A program made the position numbers and the translations under genes. DNA of 35,477 bases from Candidatus Nitrosothermus koennekei (GTDB lineage Archaea > Thermoproteota > Nitrososphaeria > Nitrososphaerales > Nitrosocaldaceae): contig JACAFH010000003.1 of assembly GCA_013538715.1 (NCBI GenBank), positions 1 to 35,477 on the forward strand. Direction: 5' to 3'. The first letter of the stretch is position 1. Each line of letters starts with the position of its first letter. Positions 1-10,100 of the stretch are shown piece after piece. Below the pieces are notes generated by a model. It made no database searches and was not told the origin of the DNA. It saw nothing but the letters and a program-made list of their open reading frames with translations.

Positions 1-201
1 AATCTTTCTCCTAATCTCAATATCCCTAATTATTATGAAGTTCCATGGTTGAGAGAAACCAACAGATGGTGCATGATGAGCTGCGTCAATTATCTTTAGT
101 AATAAATTATCATCTATAGGCTTTGATATAAATTGCATCCTTACGTCTCTTCTACTATATATAGCCTTATATACTCCTTCTTTCTCTTCTTTACTAAACA
201 T
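1..201 (-). CDS. bluB: BluB-like 5,6-dimethylbenzimidazole synthase / nitroreductase family, partial (C-terminus outside window)
   Basis: The first 67 residues of a leftward gene are visible and the rest lies beyond base 1. The reading begins [20 protein letters not shown] and contains [16 protein letters not shown], the flavin-binding signature of BluB-type nitroreductases. BluB uses reduced FMN and oxygen to make 5,6-dimethylbenzimidazole, the lower ligand of cobalamin, in the cytosol. The ATG at 199-201 is preceded by a TATA-like AT tract centred about 27 nt upstream (223-234), which fits a leaderless start. Another FMN nitroreductase is possible because only the N-terminus is seen, but the APSVGFxQPWNF pattern favours BluB. 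Confidence 0.8.
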   Translation of the reverse strand, partial: MFSKEEKEGVYKAIYSRRDVRMQFISKPIDDNLLLKIIDAAHHAPSVGFSQPWNFIIIRDIEIRRKI

Positions 202-222
202 ACAACCACCTTATGCAACTGC

Positions 223-234
223 ATTTTATTTAAT
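223..234 (-). promoter_or_regulatory. TATA-box-like promoter of the bluB-like gene
   Basis: On the minus strand this reads ATTAAATAAAAT. Its centre is about 27 nt upstream of the bluB-like ATG, the normal archaeal TATA spacing for a leaderless mRNA. Confidence 0.5.
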
Positions 235-429
235 CTATCCTTATGTATCTTTGTTCTCTTTCAAACATATATTATCTACATTTATCTGCTAATGCTATCA
301 TCATTACATTCTTCATTAACAAAAGATTACCTCTGCTATTTAATACATCTAGCATGACATAATATCTTATTCTGTTATAACCAGTGATAGTTATCATAAA
401 TGACGGACATACTAACATTAGCATTTAGT

Positions 430-603
430 CTAATGAAGGGTATGGGGAACAAAGCAATCGAGTTGAATATCAAAATATGAATCATCATCTAGCAATAAAT
501 TAGTTATCAATACATGCTCTACATTGCAGAAATGCTCAAGCTTATCTCTCAATATGCATGTTTTAGATGTATCTTGATATAAACATAATATAGCAAAGGA
601 CAT
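430..603 (-). CDS. Possible small ORF or gene remnant, 57 aa
   Basis: I do not recognise this frame. It starts with ATG at 601-603 (MSFAILCLYQDTSK...) and ends at a TAG at 430-432. Composition is mixed and protein-like, with charged residues spread through it and a DDD stretch. The same frame stays open upstream of the ATG for about 20 more codons without another obvious start, so it may be the C-terminal remnant of a longer gene. No promoter or ribosome-binding site was seen. Confidence 0.25.
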   Translation of the reverse strand: MSFAILCLYQDTSKTCILRDKLEHFCNVEHVLITNLLLDDDSYFDIQLDCFVPHTLH

Positions 604-915
604 TCTAAAATTGGGTCTTGAACAGAGATGAAATATCTTATCAACAAGATTAGTAGAGGAAGAAGCGCAGCCTTAGTTCACATGCTAATACTCTATTCTG
701 GTATTTATGTATCATTATGGTAATCTTTTAATCTCATTACTGGTAGGTTTATCTATTAAACTCAATGAACAAGTGTAAACCATTAGCTCAATACAACAAT
801 GTTGACACCTCTGATTATAATATATTACTAACATCCTCTATGTCATTAAAATTTTGTATGGTTTGAGTTAACTGCTACCTTTATATTCACATAGAATATA
901 AGTATATAATCAAGA

Positions 916-992
916 GGGCCGGTCGTCTAGCTGGTTAGGATGTCGCTCTGACACGGCGAAGGTCGAGAGTTCAAATCTCTCCCGGCCCACCA
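916..992 (+). tRNA. tRNA-Val (anticodon GAC), CCA encoded
   Basis: A complete cloverleaf can be written by hand. The acceptor GGGCCGG (916-922) pairs with CCGGCCC (982-988). The anticodon stem TCGCT/GGCGA encloses the loop CTGACAC, giving anticodon GAC. The T-stem GAGAG/CTCTC encloses TTCAAAT. Discriminator A989 is followed by an encoded CCA. No intron is needed. The gene sits directly before the 1003 direct repeat and the integrase gene, the usual position for an integration hot spot, although the repeat itself does not include the tRNA 3' end. Confidence 0.96.
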
Positions 993-1002
993 TTATTAAT
1001 TG

Positions 1003-1120
1003 ATATGTGTATAACTAGATGATAAAGCAGGATATGACTATGAACTAGCAAGGAGGTTCATTAATGCATTAAGGTTAGCAGGCATAGGAGAGTAAACTCA
1101 TATGCTCAATTCACATACAG
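1003..1120 (+). repeat. Direct repeat copy 1 (40-bp perfect core 1003-1042, degenerate to about 1120)
   Basis: The 40 bases at 1003-1042 are identical to 11761-11800. Beyond the core the copies diverge but stay alignable to about 1120 (11870 in copy 2). Read from 1015, this copy encodes LDDKAGYDYELARRFINALR followed by LAGIGE and a stop. Copy 2 encodes LDDKAGYDYASRFITKLA followed by GIGE and a stop. The length difference is a multiple of three, so both look like decayed pieces of a coding region. The copy lies between tRNA-Val and the integrase start. Confidence 0.8.
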
Positions 1121-1124
1121 GATA

Positions 1125-2261
1125 ATGGAGATAATACACGAGTCTGCAGGTAAGCATGCAGATCATATGACTAATACTGGTAAGCATGTGAATATAGCAA
1201 ACCTAACAAGGGAGGATATAGATAGGATAGCAAGTACAATAGTGAATAGGAAGGGTTGGAGTCTATCAACCATAACAATAGCATTAAGGACGTTAAAGAG
1301 GTTAGTCCATTATGCCAAAGAAGGGGAGATAGCAGAGGGTGAGGGTAACTACTGTGAAGAGGTTGCTAATATCAAGCCAGATCGATATAAGAGGCAAGCA
1401 ATGAAGAGGGAGACTGTAAGAGTAACTGACCTTCTAACCAAAGAGGAGTTCCTTAAACTCATTGAAGCAGTACCTAGAATCAGTAGGTATCCAGCAAGAG
1501 ATAGAGCATTACTATACGTTATGTATGAGTTTGCTGCTAGACCTAGTGAACTGCTTAATATGCGTATAGGTAACCTAATATTCTATGATGGCTATGTAGA
1601 GGTAACTAGTGAGGGTAAGACTGGTGTTAAGACCTTAACACTAGTAATCTCATATAATGCATTAAGGGAATGGTATGAGCAGCATCCATTAAAGAATGAT
1701 CCTAATGCTTACTTATGGTATAGTAAGCAGAAGAATAAGCAGGGAGAGTATAGGGTATCATATCAAAGGTTAAGGGTATTCCTGAAGAGACTAGCAGAGG
1801 AAGCAGGGATAAGGAAGAGGGTATGGCTCTATCTTATAAGACATACAGCATTAACGCATGTAGAGAAGGAGTATGGTTCCTCCATTACTGAAATGTATGG
1901 GAATTGGAGGAGAGGTTCACCTATACGCAACAGGTATATCCATTTAGCAAGTTCAGATCAGAGGGAAGCAGTGTTGAAGAGGTATGGGTTGCTTGCTAAT
2001 AATAATAGTAGTAATGGTAGTAATAGTAATGGTAGCATTATTGAACCAAAGAGGTGCTACCGTTGCAATACCCTTAATGAACCTAACGCTTACATTTGCA
2101 AATATTGTGGTCTTATCCTTGACACTAGATATGCTATGCAGAGGAAGAGAGAGGAAGAGGGGAAGAGGGAAGAGGAGAGGATAAGGGAGTTAGAGGATAG
2201 GTTAGCAAAGGTAACAGCATTGGTAGAGGAGTTGCTTAGGAGGCAAGATCAACAACAGTAG
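1125..2261 (+). CDS. Tyrosine recombinase / integrase with C-terminal zinc ribbon and coiled coil
   Basis: This is a site-specific recombinase of the phage-integrase family, 378 aa. Residues about 25-95 form a short core-binding domain. The catalytic domain shows Arg139 in AARPSELLNM, a likely Lys in SEGKTG (about 165), IRH at 238-240 and the probable nucleophile Tyr271 in RNRYIHL. The first His of the usual HxxRH box appears as Tyr236. A Ser/Asn-rich linker (about 291-304) leads to a zinc ribbon with Cys311, Cys314, Cys325 and Cys328, then an acidic/basic coiled coil to the end. This tail is outside the catalytic core and probably binds DNA or partners. The gene sits about 130 bp after tRNA-Val, so it is the likely integrase of the accessory region. 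Confidence 0.9.
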   Translation: MEIIHESAGKHADHMTNTGKHVNIANLTREDIDRIASTIVNRKGWSLSTITIALRTLKRLVHYAKEGEIAEGEGNYCEEVANIKPDRYKRQAMKRETVRVTDLLTKEEFLKLIEAVPRISRYPARDRALLYVMYEFAARPSELLNMRIGNLIFYDGYVEVTSEGKTGVKTLTLVISYNALREWYEQHPLKNDPNAYLWYSKQKNKQGEYRVSYQRLRVFLKRLAEEAGIRKRVWLYLIRHTALTHVEKEYGSSITEMYGNWRRGSPIRNRYIHLASSDQREAVLKRYGLLANNNSSNGSNSNGSIIEPKRCYRCNTLNEPNAYICKYCGLILDTRYAMQRKREEEGKREEERIRELEDRLAKVTALVEELLRRQDQQQ

Positions 2262-2345
2262 TAGTAACAGTAAGCAGTAGCAATAGCAGTAGCGGTAGCA
2301 ACAACAGCAGTAGCAACAGTATTAGCAGTAGTAATAGCAGCAATA
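2262..2345. repeat. AGY trinucleotide-rich tract after the integrase
   Basis: Immediately after the integrase stop the sequence is dominated by AGT/AGC/AAC triplets (for example GTAGTAGTAACAGTAAGCAG). A similar AAT/AGT/GGT-rich tract encodes the Asn/Ser/Gly linker inside the integrase (about 1995-2040). It looks like simple-sequence expansion and holds no gene. Confidence 0.6.
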
Positions 2346-2393
2346 TAAGAGTAAGAAGAGTATAAGAAAGAACAGTTTATTTATTTATTTATT

Positions 2394-2427
2394 ACTTAAC
2401 CTAGTTAAGTACTTAACCCTGTTAAGT
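2394..2427. repeat. Two adjacent 17-bp palindromes ACTTAAC-N3-GTTAAGT
   Basis: Positions 2394-2410 and 2411-2427 each read ACTTAAC-N3-GTTAAGT with perfect 7-bp arms, placed side by side with no spacer. Two dimer-sized sites in tandem look like an operator, a recombinase accessory site or an origin or partition element. The remaining 2428-2692 spacer holds the inverted repeat at 2462-2503, a purine-rich run (about 2560-2610) and the promoter of the next gene. Confidence 0.65.
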
Positions 2428-2461
2428 CGTTATTTCAATCTTACTAACTAAAACCATTCCC

Positions 2462-2503
2462 CGATCTTATACCTGTTAAAAATTGTGTTTAGTGATAAGA
2501 TCG
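2462..2503. repeat. Inverted repeat CGATCTTAT-N24-ATAAGATCG
   Basis: Perfect 9-bp arms at 2462-2470 and 2495-2503 flank 24 bp. The repeat is 35 bp downstream of the tandem palindromes and about 190 bp before the next gene. It could form a hairpin or act as a protein-binding pair. Confidence 0.55.
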
Positions 2504-2663
2504 TTATATTATAACATATATTCAACTTTAGAAGATTTTTCTTATCATGTATAGGATAGGGGAAGAAAGAAGGAAGAGGAAGGAAGAAGAAAGAAGAGTA
2601 TGTAGTACTACTAGAGAGAGTGAATGAGTAAGCAAGAGTAACTTACTTCCCTTACCTTACACC

Positions 2664-2670
2664 TTATATA
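2664..2670 (+). promoter_or_regulatory. TATA box of the first DUF3782-type gene
   Basis: TTATATA is centred 26 nt upstream of the GTG at 2693. This supports a leaderless transcript and the GTG start choice. Confidence 0.55.
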
Positions 2671-2692
2671 CTACTTCAACACAGTCTTACTT

Positions 2693-3379
2693 GTGCAGAA
2701 GGAAGAGTTGAAGAAGACATTGCTAGATATGCTTGAGCAGGATAAGGAGTTTAGGCATGCAGTAGCAGGGGCAATAGGCTATAAGGAGATACTGGATAGG
2801 ATAGTAAGGGTTGAGGAGAGGATTGCTAAGGTAGAAGAAGAGATAAAGGAGCTTAGAAGGGATATGGATACTAGATTCCTTAAGGTTGAGGAGAGGTTTG
2901 CTAAGGTAGAAGAAGAGATAAGGGATCTAATGGAAGAGAGTAATAGGTTAAGGCATGATATGCATGAAGGGTTCAAGCGTATGGATAAGAGACTAACATA
3001 CATAGAATCATTCATGGATAACATATCTGTTAGCATAGAGGATGAGGCAAGGGATATGATATCATATCTATTAAAGCAGAAGGGTATCACTCTTAATGTT
3101 ACAGATCTTGTACTACCAGATCTGGAGATAGATATCTATGCTGTAGATACTGATTACTGTATAGTAGGAGAGGCAAAGACTAGAGCAGTAAAGAAGGCAA
3201 TATTACAGATAGAGAAGGATATCAATAGATTATGCAAGAAGTATCCTCAATATGCAAGGAGCAAGGTAATAAGAGTAGTATATGCTATTAGAGCAATGCC
3301 AGATGCTATAGAAGAGGCAAAGAGAAGGGATATATGGTTGGTAACTGCTAGAGGTGAGTTGACAGAACTAAAGATATAA
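2693..3379 (+). CDS. Coiled-coil protein with C-terminal PD-(D/E)XK-like nuclease domain (DUF3782-type)
   Basis: The protein has 228 aa and starts with GTG. Residues 1-35 form a conserved head (KEFRHAVAGAIGYKEILDRI) shared almost exactly with the gene at 13908. Residues about 36-110 are a long coiled coil with repeated VEERxAKVEEEI units. The C-terminal domain (about 115-228) carries LEIDIYAV followed by CIVGEAKTR, a D...E-x-K arrangement typical of restriction-endonuclease-fold nucleases. Such coiled-coil plus nuclease-fold proteins are common in thermophilic archaea and cyanobacteria, but their function is unknown. It stands alone between the integrase and the leftward defence operon, so it may belong to the same island. 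Nuclease activity is inferred. Confidence 0.75.
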   Translation: MQKEELKKTLLDMLEQDKEFRHAVAGAIGYKEILDRIVRVEERIAKVEEEIKELRRDMDTRFLKVEERFAKVEEEIRDLMEESNRLRHDMHEGFKRMDKRLTYIESFMDNISVSIEDEARDMISYLLKQKGITLNVTDLVLPDLEIDIYAVDTDYCIVGEAKTRAVKKAILQIEKDINRLCKKYPQYARSKVIRVVYAIRAMPDAIEEAKRRDIWLVTARGELTELKI

Positions 3380-3422
3380 TGAATAGAGGATTACAACTAG
3401 GCAAAGCCGATAATATATGTAG

Positions 3423-6400
3423 TTACTGTTTTTGACAATATTGAACCCATGTATGACTCATAATTTTATGTATTAAAGTGTGTATTTCACTATCATCTTT
3501 CATGTTATTATAAGTTGTTGTTATTACTTTAATGTTATCTTCTTCTATTAGTTTCAATTCACAACATTCATCTTTTGATAAATCTCCTAATTGTCCTTTC
3601 CAATACAGTTGACTAAATCTATCATAATTTATTGGTTTAAGATATTTTGAACTACGATCTCGTAAATATTCTTGTGGCTTTTCATATAATTTATCTTCAT
3701 AAAACTTCTTTTTGAAATATAATTCATATACTAAGCAATCTCCCAATTGATCAAAATATTTAATAATATTATATTCTATTTTATCTTTAACATGCCTATT
3801 ATTAAGAAATAAAAGATAGTCTACAAGAATTCTATACGGTTCATCATTATTTAACTGAACTATAGGAATCTTTTCAACATATTGTTTAGTACGTCTATAT
3901 GCGTTTCCTAAAGACTGGCTGATATAATGGAAAAGACTCTCTATCAGCCTTGAATTTAAGATCAAAAGATAGGATTTTGGTAGGGTCATGAAGTAAGCAG
4001 TGTTTATTATATAGAAACCCTGATCATCCCAATAATACGAGGCTTCGCTAGAGATCTCTTGCCATATGATCTTTTCTCCCTCAAGCTCGTTATAATAATC
4101 ACATGGTCTTAACTCCCACCAGAAGTCACCTTTATCATATCTATTGCGTATCTCGTTATTTGTTTCAGCAATCGATAATAAATAGTCATAAATAGCGGGG
4201 TAATATTTCTTGAATATCATACTAGCAGTATTTTCATCTAAATTATTAATACCTGCTAATTTTTTGGTCAAACCTTGTGGTATGTTTAATAAGTATGTAT
4301 GTGAATATTCAATAGAATATCGTTTAATATCTTTACCAGTAAGACAAGGTTTTATTAGACATGCACTATTCTTATCTTTCTTTATCAACTTATCTTTTGT
4401 TTCCGTATCTATTACAAATGCTTTATTGAACCCAGTCTTAATACCCCCGTATATTTTTACATTTAATTCCTTTAAAGGTTTTGTATTTTCTTTTATATAA
4501 TGTTTGATTTCTTCTATACATTCAGGCATAAAAGTCCATGTAGTATCAAGATTCTTTTGTTTAATACGATAACTTATTTTTTCGACATTCTCTATATCTA
4601 CCAATTGTATAACTTTGCCGTAGACTATCTCATTGTTTTCTTGCGGTTGATCCTTTTGTAGTATATAGATTAATGTATCTACATTTGCGTTTTTAAAGAC
4701 TTTAATACGAAGATCAAGTATATTGATCAGTCTTATATGCTTTCTCAAGTAATCTCGAATTTTCCGCCCATACTTTGCTTGTATCCATTTATTAGTGATA
4801 ATGAAAGAATGATATCCTTTATCATTCATTATCTGGAGACTTCTTAATATAAAGAATATAGCAAGATCAAAACTGTCATCACTGATTGGACTATAAATTT
4901 GTTGTAAAAATCCTTTATAATTAAAAACATTATTAACAATCTTATTAATTTCTTCTTGTCTAATATAGGGAGGATTCCCTATGACTATATCGAATCCCCC
5001 TTTCTCTAGAAACACTTCAGGGAAGTGTAATAACCAATGGAATCTTTTAATCTTTTTTAAATCATCGAGTGTGATTCGATAGGTATCAACAAACTTCTTA
5101 TCTAGTTTTTCATTTAACTTTTCATCTATACAATGGAGTAATTTATTTAATGTTCTTGCATATTTGGTGCTAAGTGTTACTACAAATATATCAACTAACT
5201 TTGATTTAATCTTTAGTACTTCTTTTAGATCAGACCATGTTAGATACTGCTTTGATAGATAGTTATCTAATTCCTTTATATCCTCAATTATATTTATATA
5301 TAATTTATCCCTAATCTTCATTAAAAAATCATTAAATTCTTTCTCCTTAATTATACTCGAGATCTCCTCCTTTACATGTTGGAGTTCATTATTAACAAAA
5401 CTAAACAATGGTGGTTCCTCATATTTATTATTTGTAGTATCTGGCAGGTTAACATAACCTATTAGAGAATTACCAACCATTAGATTGAAATGTATATTTG
5501 GAAACCTTACATATGTATCTTCTTTAGCATTAAAATGCCTTGCTAGTGTAAGAAAGAGTCTAGCCTTTGCAATGTTTATCGCTGTAGGCATTATATCTAC
5601 ACCATATACATTCCTTGCAAGTAATATGAAGAATTTTACATATAAAGCAAATTTATTCTCATCATTTATTGTAGTAAGATCTATCTTTTCTAATTCTCCT
5701 CTATTATTTGCTATTACTATATCAAAGTTATTTAGATTAAGACTTCTTGCCTTCTTTATTACTTTCAGATATATATCTAATAGAACATCTATTGCACTCT
5801 CAAGAAAGTGTGCTGAGCCTACTGCAGGATCTACTATTTTTATATTCTTTATCTTTTTGAATATAAATCTAAGCATGGTTTCATCTGCATTCTCTATAAT
5901 ATTCTCTAGACTAGGGTAAGAAGAATTCTGTTTCTTATTAACTTCATCTAAAAGATATGGTTCTATAGTATTCTTACAGATATAACTTGTTATAGCCTCT
6001 GGCGTATAGTATGCACCTTTCTCTTTCTTCTCTTTGCCAGTTATTAACTTCTCATATAGAGAACCTATAACATATTCATCTACCTCATATTCTGTCCATT
6101 CTCTACTCTCAAATAGATTTAATAATGGAACATCTTCATCATAAAGTTCCTCAACATCTTTAGTAATTAACTTAGGTGTTGCTTCGTTATTATAAAAACA
6201 TTCATCTGGTATGTTTATACCTTTAGGCATCTCCGTACCATTAAGGAATACTGCAGGACCAACTATTACTACTTTACCTACTATATCATCTTTATAGTAT
6301 TTGTTGTCATCACTCTCATTAGATCCCTGTAGTTTATCGAATAGATACAGTAAGAATTCATAATAGCTTTTAAATTTGTTCGAATTGGTAGATATATAAC

Positions 6401-7121
6401 TTGTTATAGTACTCTTAGCTCCTCTTAATTCGTTGAACTTGGTTATAAAATATCTTCTATCATCATTTAAGAATCCCTTCTCTTGTAGATACCATAGTAT
6501 CATCATCTGCATCATGAAGTTATCTATGAACTCATCCTTTTCCTCTGTAACTCCTTTTATCTGTTTGGATATATATCTTTTGCATTTCTGATACAATTTA
6601 TAGAATTCCTCTATTAGATCGCTACGATCAAATAGTTTATTTATCTGTTGTTGTATTGAACTAATGCTTGATTCATCTTTCATATCTAAGAATTCTTTAA
6701 TCTTTCTTTTGAATAAAATACTCAATTTATCTATATTTTTAGTCATCTTTCTCCTATAATAGTAATCTTTTATGAATAACTTTTTCTCACCTTTATTATC
6801 AGTATAGAATAGAAAGATCAATCTTATGATATAACCAGTAGTCCCCATACTATACTTGCTACTAAAATACTCTATCACATTCTTTTCATTGCTTTCTACT
6901 AAAAGAAATCCTTCATATCTGTTGAGTCTATTATCGCATAACGCTGGTATTAGATAGAAATTATCATAATATTCACAAGATCCATCTATATCTATTGGTA
7001 TTTTCTTCTTCTTATATTTATTATCAAGTATAGCCTTTATAGTATTGTAATCTATCTTTATAGGTTCACTAATGTTGTCTTTCTTTCTTGTTGTTTTAAA
7101 GCTCATAATACCATCCCACAT
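3423..7121 (-). CDS. Large N6-adenine DNA methyltransferase with target-recognition region (Eco57I/PglX-like)
   Basis: This 1232-aa class gamma-type adenine methyltransferase should methylate DNA in a restriction-like defence system. An alpha-helical N-terminal part (1-360) precedes [10 protein letters not shown] (369-378), SAM motif [11 protein letters not shown] (431-440), a motif II region [12 protein letters not shown] (504-515) and the catalytic NPPY (716-719). The C-terminal third contains [20 protein letters not shown], typical of TaqI/Eco57I-type target recognition domains. I see no convincing PD-(D/E)XK nuclease in the N-terminus, so cleavage probably depends on the neighbouring PLD-helicase. 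The reading overlaps the helicase stop by 26 nt, or by 11 nt if Met6 (7106) is the start, indicating translational coupling. Confidence 0.88.
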   Translation of the reverse strand: MWDGIMSFKTTRKKDNISEPIKIDYNTIKAILDNKYKKKKIPIDIDGSCEYYDNFYLIPALCDNRLNRYEGFLLVESNEKNVIEYFSSKYSMGTTGYIIRLIFLFYTDNKGEKKLFIKDYYYRRKMTKNIDKLSILFKRKIKEFLDMKDESSISSIQQQINKLFDRSDLIEEFYKLYQKCKRYISKQIKGVTEEKDEFIDNFMMQMMILWYLQEKGFLNDDRRYFITKFNELRGAKSTITSYISTNSNKFKSYYEFLLYLFDKLQGSNESDDNKYYKDDIVGKVVIVGPAVFLNGTEMPKGINIPDECFYNNEATPKLITKDVEELYDEDVPLLNLFESREWTEYEVDEYVIGSLYEKLITGKEKKEKGAYYTPEAITSYICKNTIEPYLLDEVNKKQNSSYPSLENIIENADETMLRFIFKKIKNIKIVDPAVGSAHFLESAIDVLLDIYLKVIKKARSLNLNNFDIVIANNRGELEKIDLTTINDENKFALYVKFFILLARNVYGVDIMPTAINIAKARLFLTLARHFNAKEDTYVRFPNIHFNLMVGNSLIGYVNLPDTTNNKYEEPPLFSFVNNELQHVKEEISSIIKEKEFNDFLMKIRDKLYINIIEDIKELDNYLSKQYLTWSDLKEVLKIKSKLVDIFVVTLSTKYARTLNKLLHCIDEKLNEKLDKKFVDTYRITLDDLKKIKRFHWLLHFPEVFLEKGGFDIVIGNPPYIRQEEINKIVNNVFNYKGFLQQIYSPISDDSFDLAIFFILRSLQIMNDKGYHSFIITNKWIQAKYGRKIRDYLRKHIRLINILDLRIKVFKNANVDTLIYILQKDQPQENNEIVYGKVIQLVDIENVEKISYRIKQKNLDTTWTFMPECIEEIKHYIKENTKPLKELNVKIYGGIKTGFNKAFVIDTETKDKLIKKDKNSACLIKPCLTGKDIKRYSIEYSHTYLLNIPQGLTKKLAGINNLDENTASMIFKKYYPAIYDYLLSIAETNNEIRNRYDKGDFWWELRPCDYYNELEGEKIIWQEISSEASYYWDDQGFYIINTAYFMTLPKSYLLILNSRLIESLFHYISQSLGNAYRRTKQYVEKIPIVQLNNDEPYRILVDYLLFLNNRHVKDKIEYNIIKYFDQLGDCLVYELYFKKKFYEDKLYEKPQEYLRDRSSKYLKPINYDRFSQLYWKGQLGDLSKDECCELKLIEEDNIKVITTTYNNMKDDSEIHTLIHKIMSHTWVQYCQKQ

Positions 7122-10100
7122 GTACAGAAGATGGTTCTAGAGATGGTATAGTTATACCTCTGCTTCTAAAGTGTTCAAAGAGCGTGTTTATAACTACCCT
7201 TAGATCATTTATCTTTACTTGCGGTTCTTCATTTTTATTATTACTTATAGTTATAGAGTTAGTAAATGTAAGAATACCCTTTATCTCCTTTGATGATTGT
7301 ACTGGTAACATACCTATTATATTGGCAACAGTATAGAACTTATCGTCAAATGATTCATCTTCTTTATTTATTTCTTTGACTTTATCCTTCTCATTGACCA
7401 ACGCATTATATAGCTCTCTAAGAAATCCTTTCTGTTTATTCACTTCTTTGTTCTTCATATCCTCTACTATCTTCTCACATTTATCCTGCATAACTTTAAT
7501 ACATTCTATAGCCTTATCTACATTACTTATATGGCTTCTATTCTTTATTAAATCAAGAAATATTAAAGGAGTTTCATAAGTTATATTTATTGTATTCTTA
7601 TAATTTTCATCTACACCATCATTACCATAACCATCCAATGTGTCAGGTGTACTATTATCATGGCCGGTCTTCGTGTTATTACTTATATCTATACGCAGTA
7701 TCTTCTTATCTATCTTAGTTTGTCCTCTATAGAATTCGTATATACCTATGATCCTTTCACTATCGTTGCATGCTTTACTTATATAGGTATAGTAGGGGCT
7801 AGACCCCTTAGCCTTAATCAGATCTTTGACCTCTTCAAAGTCCTCTGGTCTATAATTGAGTTCATATTGGATTATATTGAGCAATTTGTACTCATCTATC
7901 TGCTCTTTAGGTATGCCTTTCGGTATAAACTGTTTAAAGTCTTCATCGAGTCCATATTCCTCAAGTTCTGTCATCTTCTTCTCTGATATACTCTTTATCT
8001 TCTCCCCAAATGTTTGGATGTTGATATCTTCATTTGGATGCAGTATTCTTACATCCTTACCTATTATTAATGTTATATCATCTATCTTCTCCTTAAGCTT
8101 CTGCAATACTCTAACAACAACATCTATCTCATCACTTGGTAAATAGTTTATAACAATGATATCCTTCTCATTACCTATTCTATTTACCCTTCCTACTCTT
8201 TGTACTATCACCATAGGATTCCATGGGAGGTCATAGTTAATTACAGCATCTGCATCTTGTAGGTTTACACCCTCGCTTAACACATCAGTAGAGATTAGTA
8301 TATGTATCTCATTATCATATGGTTGTGAGTTATTAATATAGTTAACAATGCCCTTCTCTCCATATCTATTTGCTATTGGTGCAAACCTTCTTATGTAGTT
8401 CATCTTTGTCTCAATATCTGTATCTCCCGTAACTAATCCTATTCTTACATTACCGTTAGCATTATTATCATATTTCAGCCATCTATGCAGTATGATCTCT
8501 TTGTTAACCCATTCCTTCAAGTTATGATAGAGATAGTAGGCAGTATCCTTGTATTGAGTGAATATAAGCACTTTCTTACCATATAATGAGGGTATATCAT
8601 TAAAATGTTGTGATCTCTTGCTTGGTTCATATAGTAGTTGTTTTAGTATCTCGAATTTTGGATCATCCTTGCCATATCTGTATACATATAGTTCTATATC
8701 CTCTTTTGGTAGTTTCTCTAGTGTTAATGGTCTACCTAGGGTATCCTTCTCCTTCATATCATCCAATATACACAATAGACCTTCTATCTTCTTTAGATCA
8801 CTATCTATATTATTAATCAATAACCTTAAACCGAGCATTAACTTAGAAAACTCATTCATAGTATTGTTAGCATAATTATTATTGTTGTTGGCAGGGTTAC
8901 TCTGTTTTTGCATATAATCTTCTGCATACTCCGTCATTATATCCTTGGCTTTTCTGAACCAATCCATATTCTTATAATTGCTCCCAATATCTATGTCTAC
9001 ATAGTATTCTTCACTAATCTCTTCAATCTCCTTCATAATATTGGCTTTATCCATAGCTTCTTTTATTACACATACCAAATCATCTTCATTCTTTATCTCA
9101 TGATATTTGCTAGCCAGAGTAGTATAGAATATCTTCTCTTTCTCATATAGCCTTCTCAGTGTGGTCTCAAATGAATAGATACCACTCTCTAACCTCTTAC
9201 CTAAGATTAATCTGAATAGATCAGCTATATCTATGTAACGTTTGGTAGTATTAACATCTTTATCTCTATCTCTCTGACTCTCCTTCGTTCTACTATCTAT
9301 CTCTATATCTACACTTGTATCCTCAAATACAACGAACCTTACCCCATATAGTTTAGTATACTCAAATACTATATTGTAAAGTTCTTCCCCTACCTTCTTT
9401 ACAAGATCTCTATATTTCTTAGTATAAAATGATTTACATTCTATACTATAGGGTTTAGGATCCTTAAATATTAATGGCTTATTGTTAATTGTTATATCCT
9501 TAAACTCTTCCATTATATATTTCCTAGTTCTCAATACCATTATCTCATCAAGTACTTTAGTCTTTAACTCATCAGCCTTCTTTAATAACTTATTCTTTAT
9601 CTCCTTGTCATTGGTCTTTGTATATTCTCTCTTTAGCTTTTGGTATTCACTTATTAGTTCTGGTACGTTAACTCCTTTCATATTAAAGGATGTAAATGCT
9701 ATATCAGTGAACAACCTTATCAGATTATATATATCATTTATAGAATTGTTTAGGGGTGTAGCGGTTAACAATATGAACTTATTAGAGAATCCATCATGCT
9801 TGTTTTGTAATAATCTAGCATTCTTCCATCTATTTGTGTTACTATTTCTATATTTGTGAGCCTCATCTATTATGAAGAGATCATATTCATCTGCTAACTC
9901 CTTTACTTCTCCCTCTTTCATCTTCTGGAATAAGCCGAGTGATATGAATCTTATCTTAGCTTTCTTCTCATGTGAATCATAGTTGGTAGCACTTAGTACG
10001 TATTCCTTATCATTGGGATAAACACATATACACCTCTTTACATAAGTCTTAAGGAAATTGTCAGATTTGATAAGTAGTTCTTCCCATTGAGCAATTATAG

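Larger units (their letters stand above)
202..915. other. AT-rich intergenic region between the bluB-like gene and tRNA-Val
   Basis: About 700 bases hold no convincing full-length gene. The plus-strand frame at 133-357 is a low-complexity shadow over the bluB-like start and its promoter. The only stretch with protein-like composition is a 57-codon minus-strand frame at 430-603, listed separately. An AT-rich stretch (about 880-910) lies just upstream of tRNA-Val and probably contains its promoter. Confidence 0.4.

Noticed and set aside
916-992. tRNA-Val 3' end as the attachment site duplicated elsewhere in the window
   Set aside because: No second copy of the tRNA 3' end was found; the only long perfect repeat starts 10 nt after it.
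3423-7121. Type IIG enzyme (single-chain restriction and methylation)
   Set aside because: No convincing PD-(D/E)XK motif was found in the N-terminal part of the methyltransferase; nuclease activity is better explained by the PLD domain next door.
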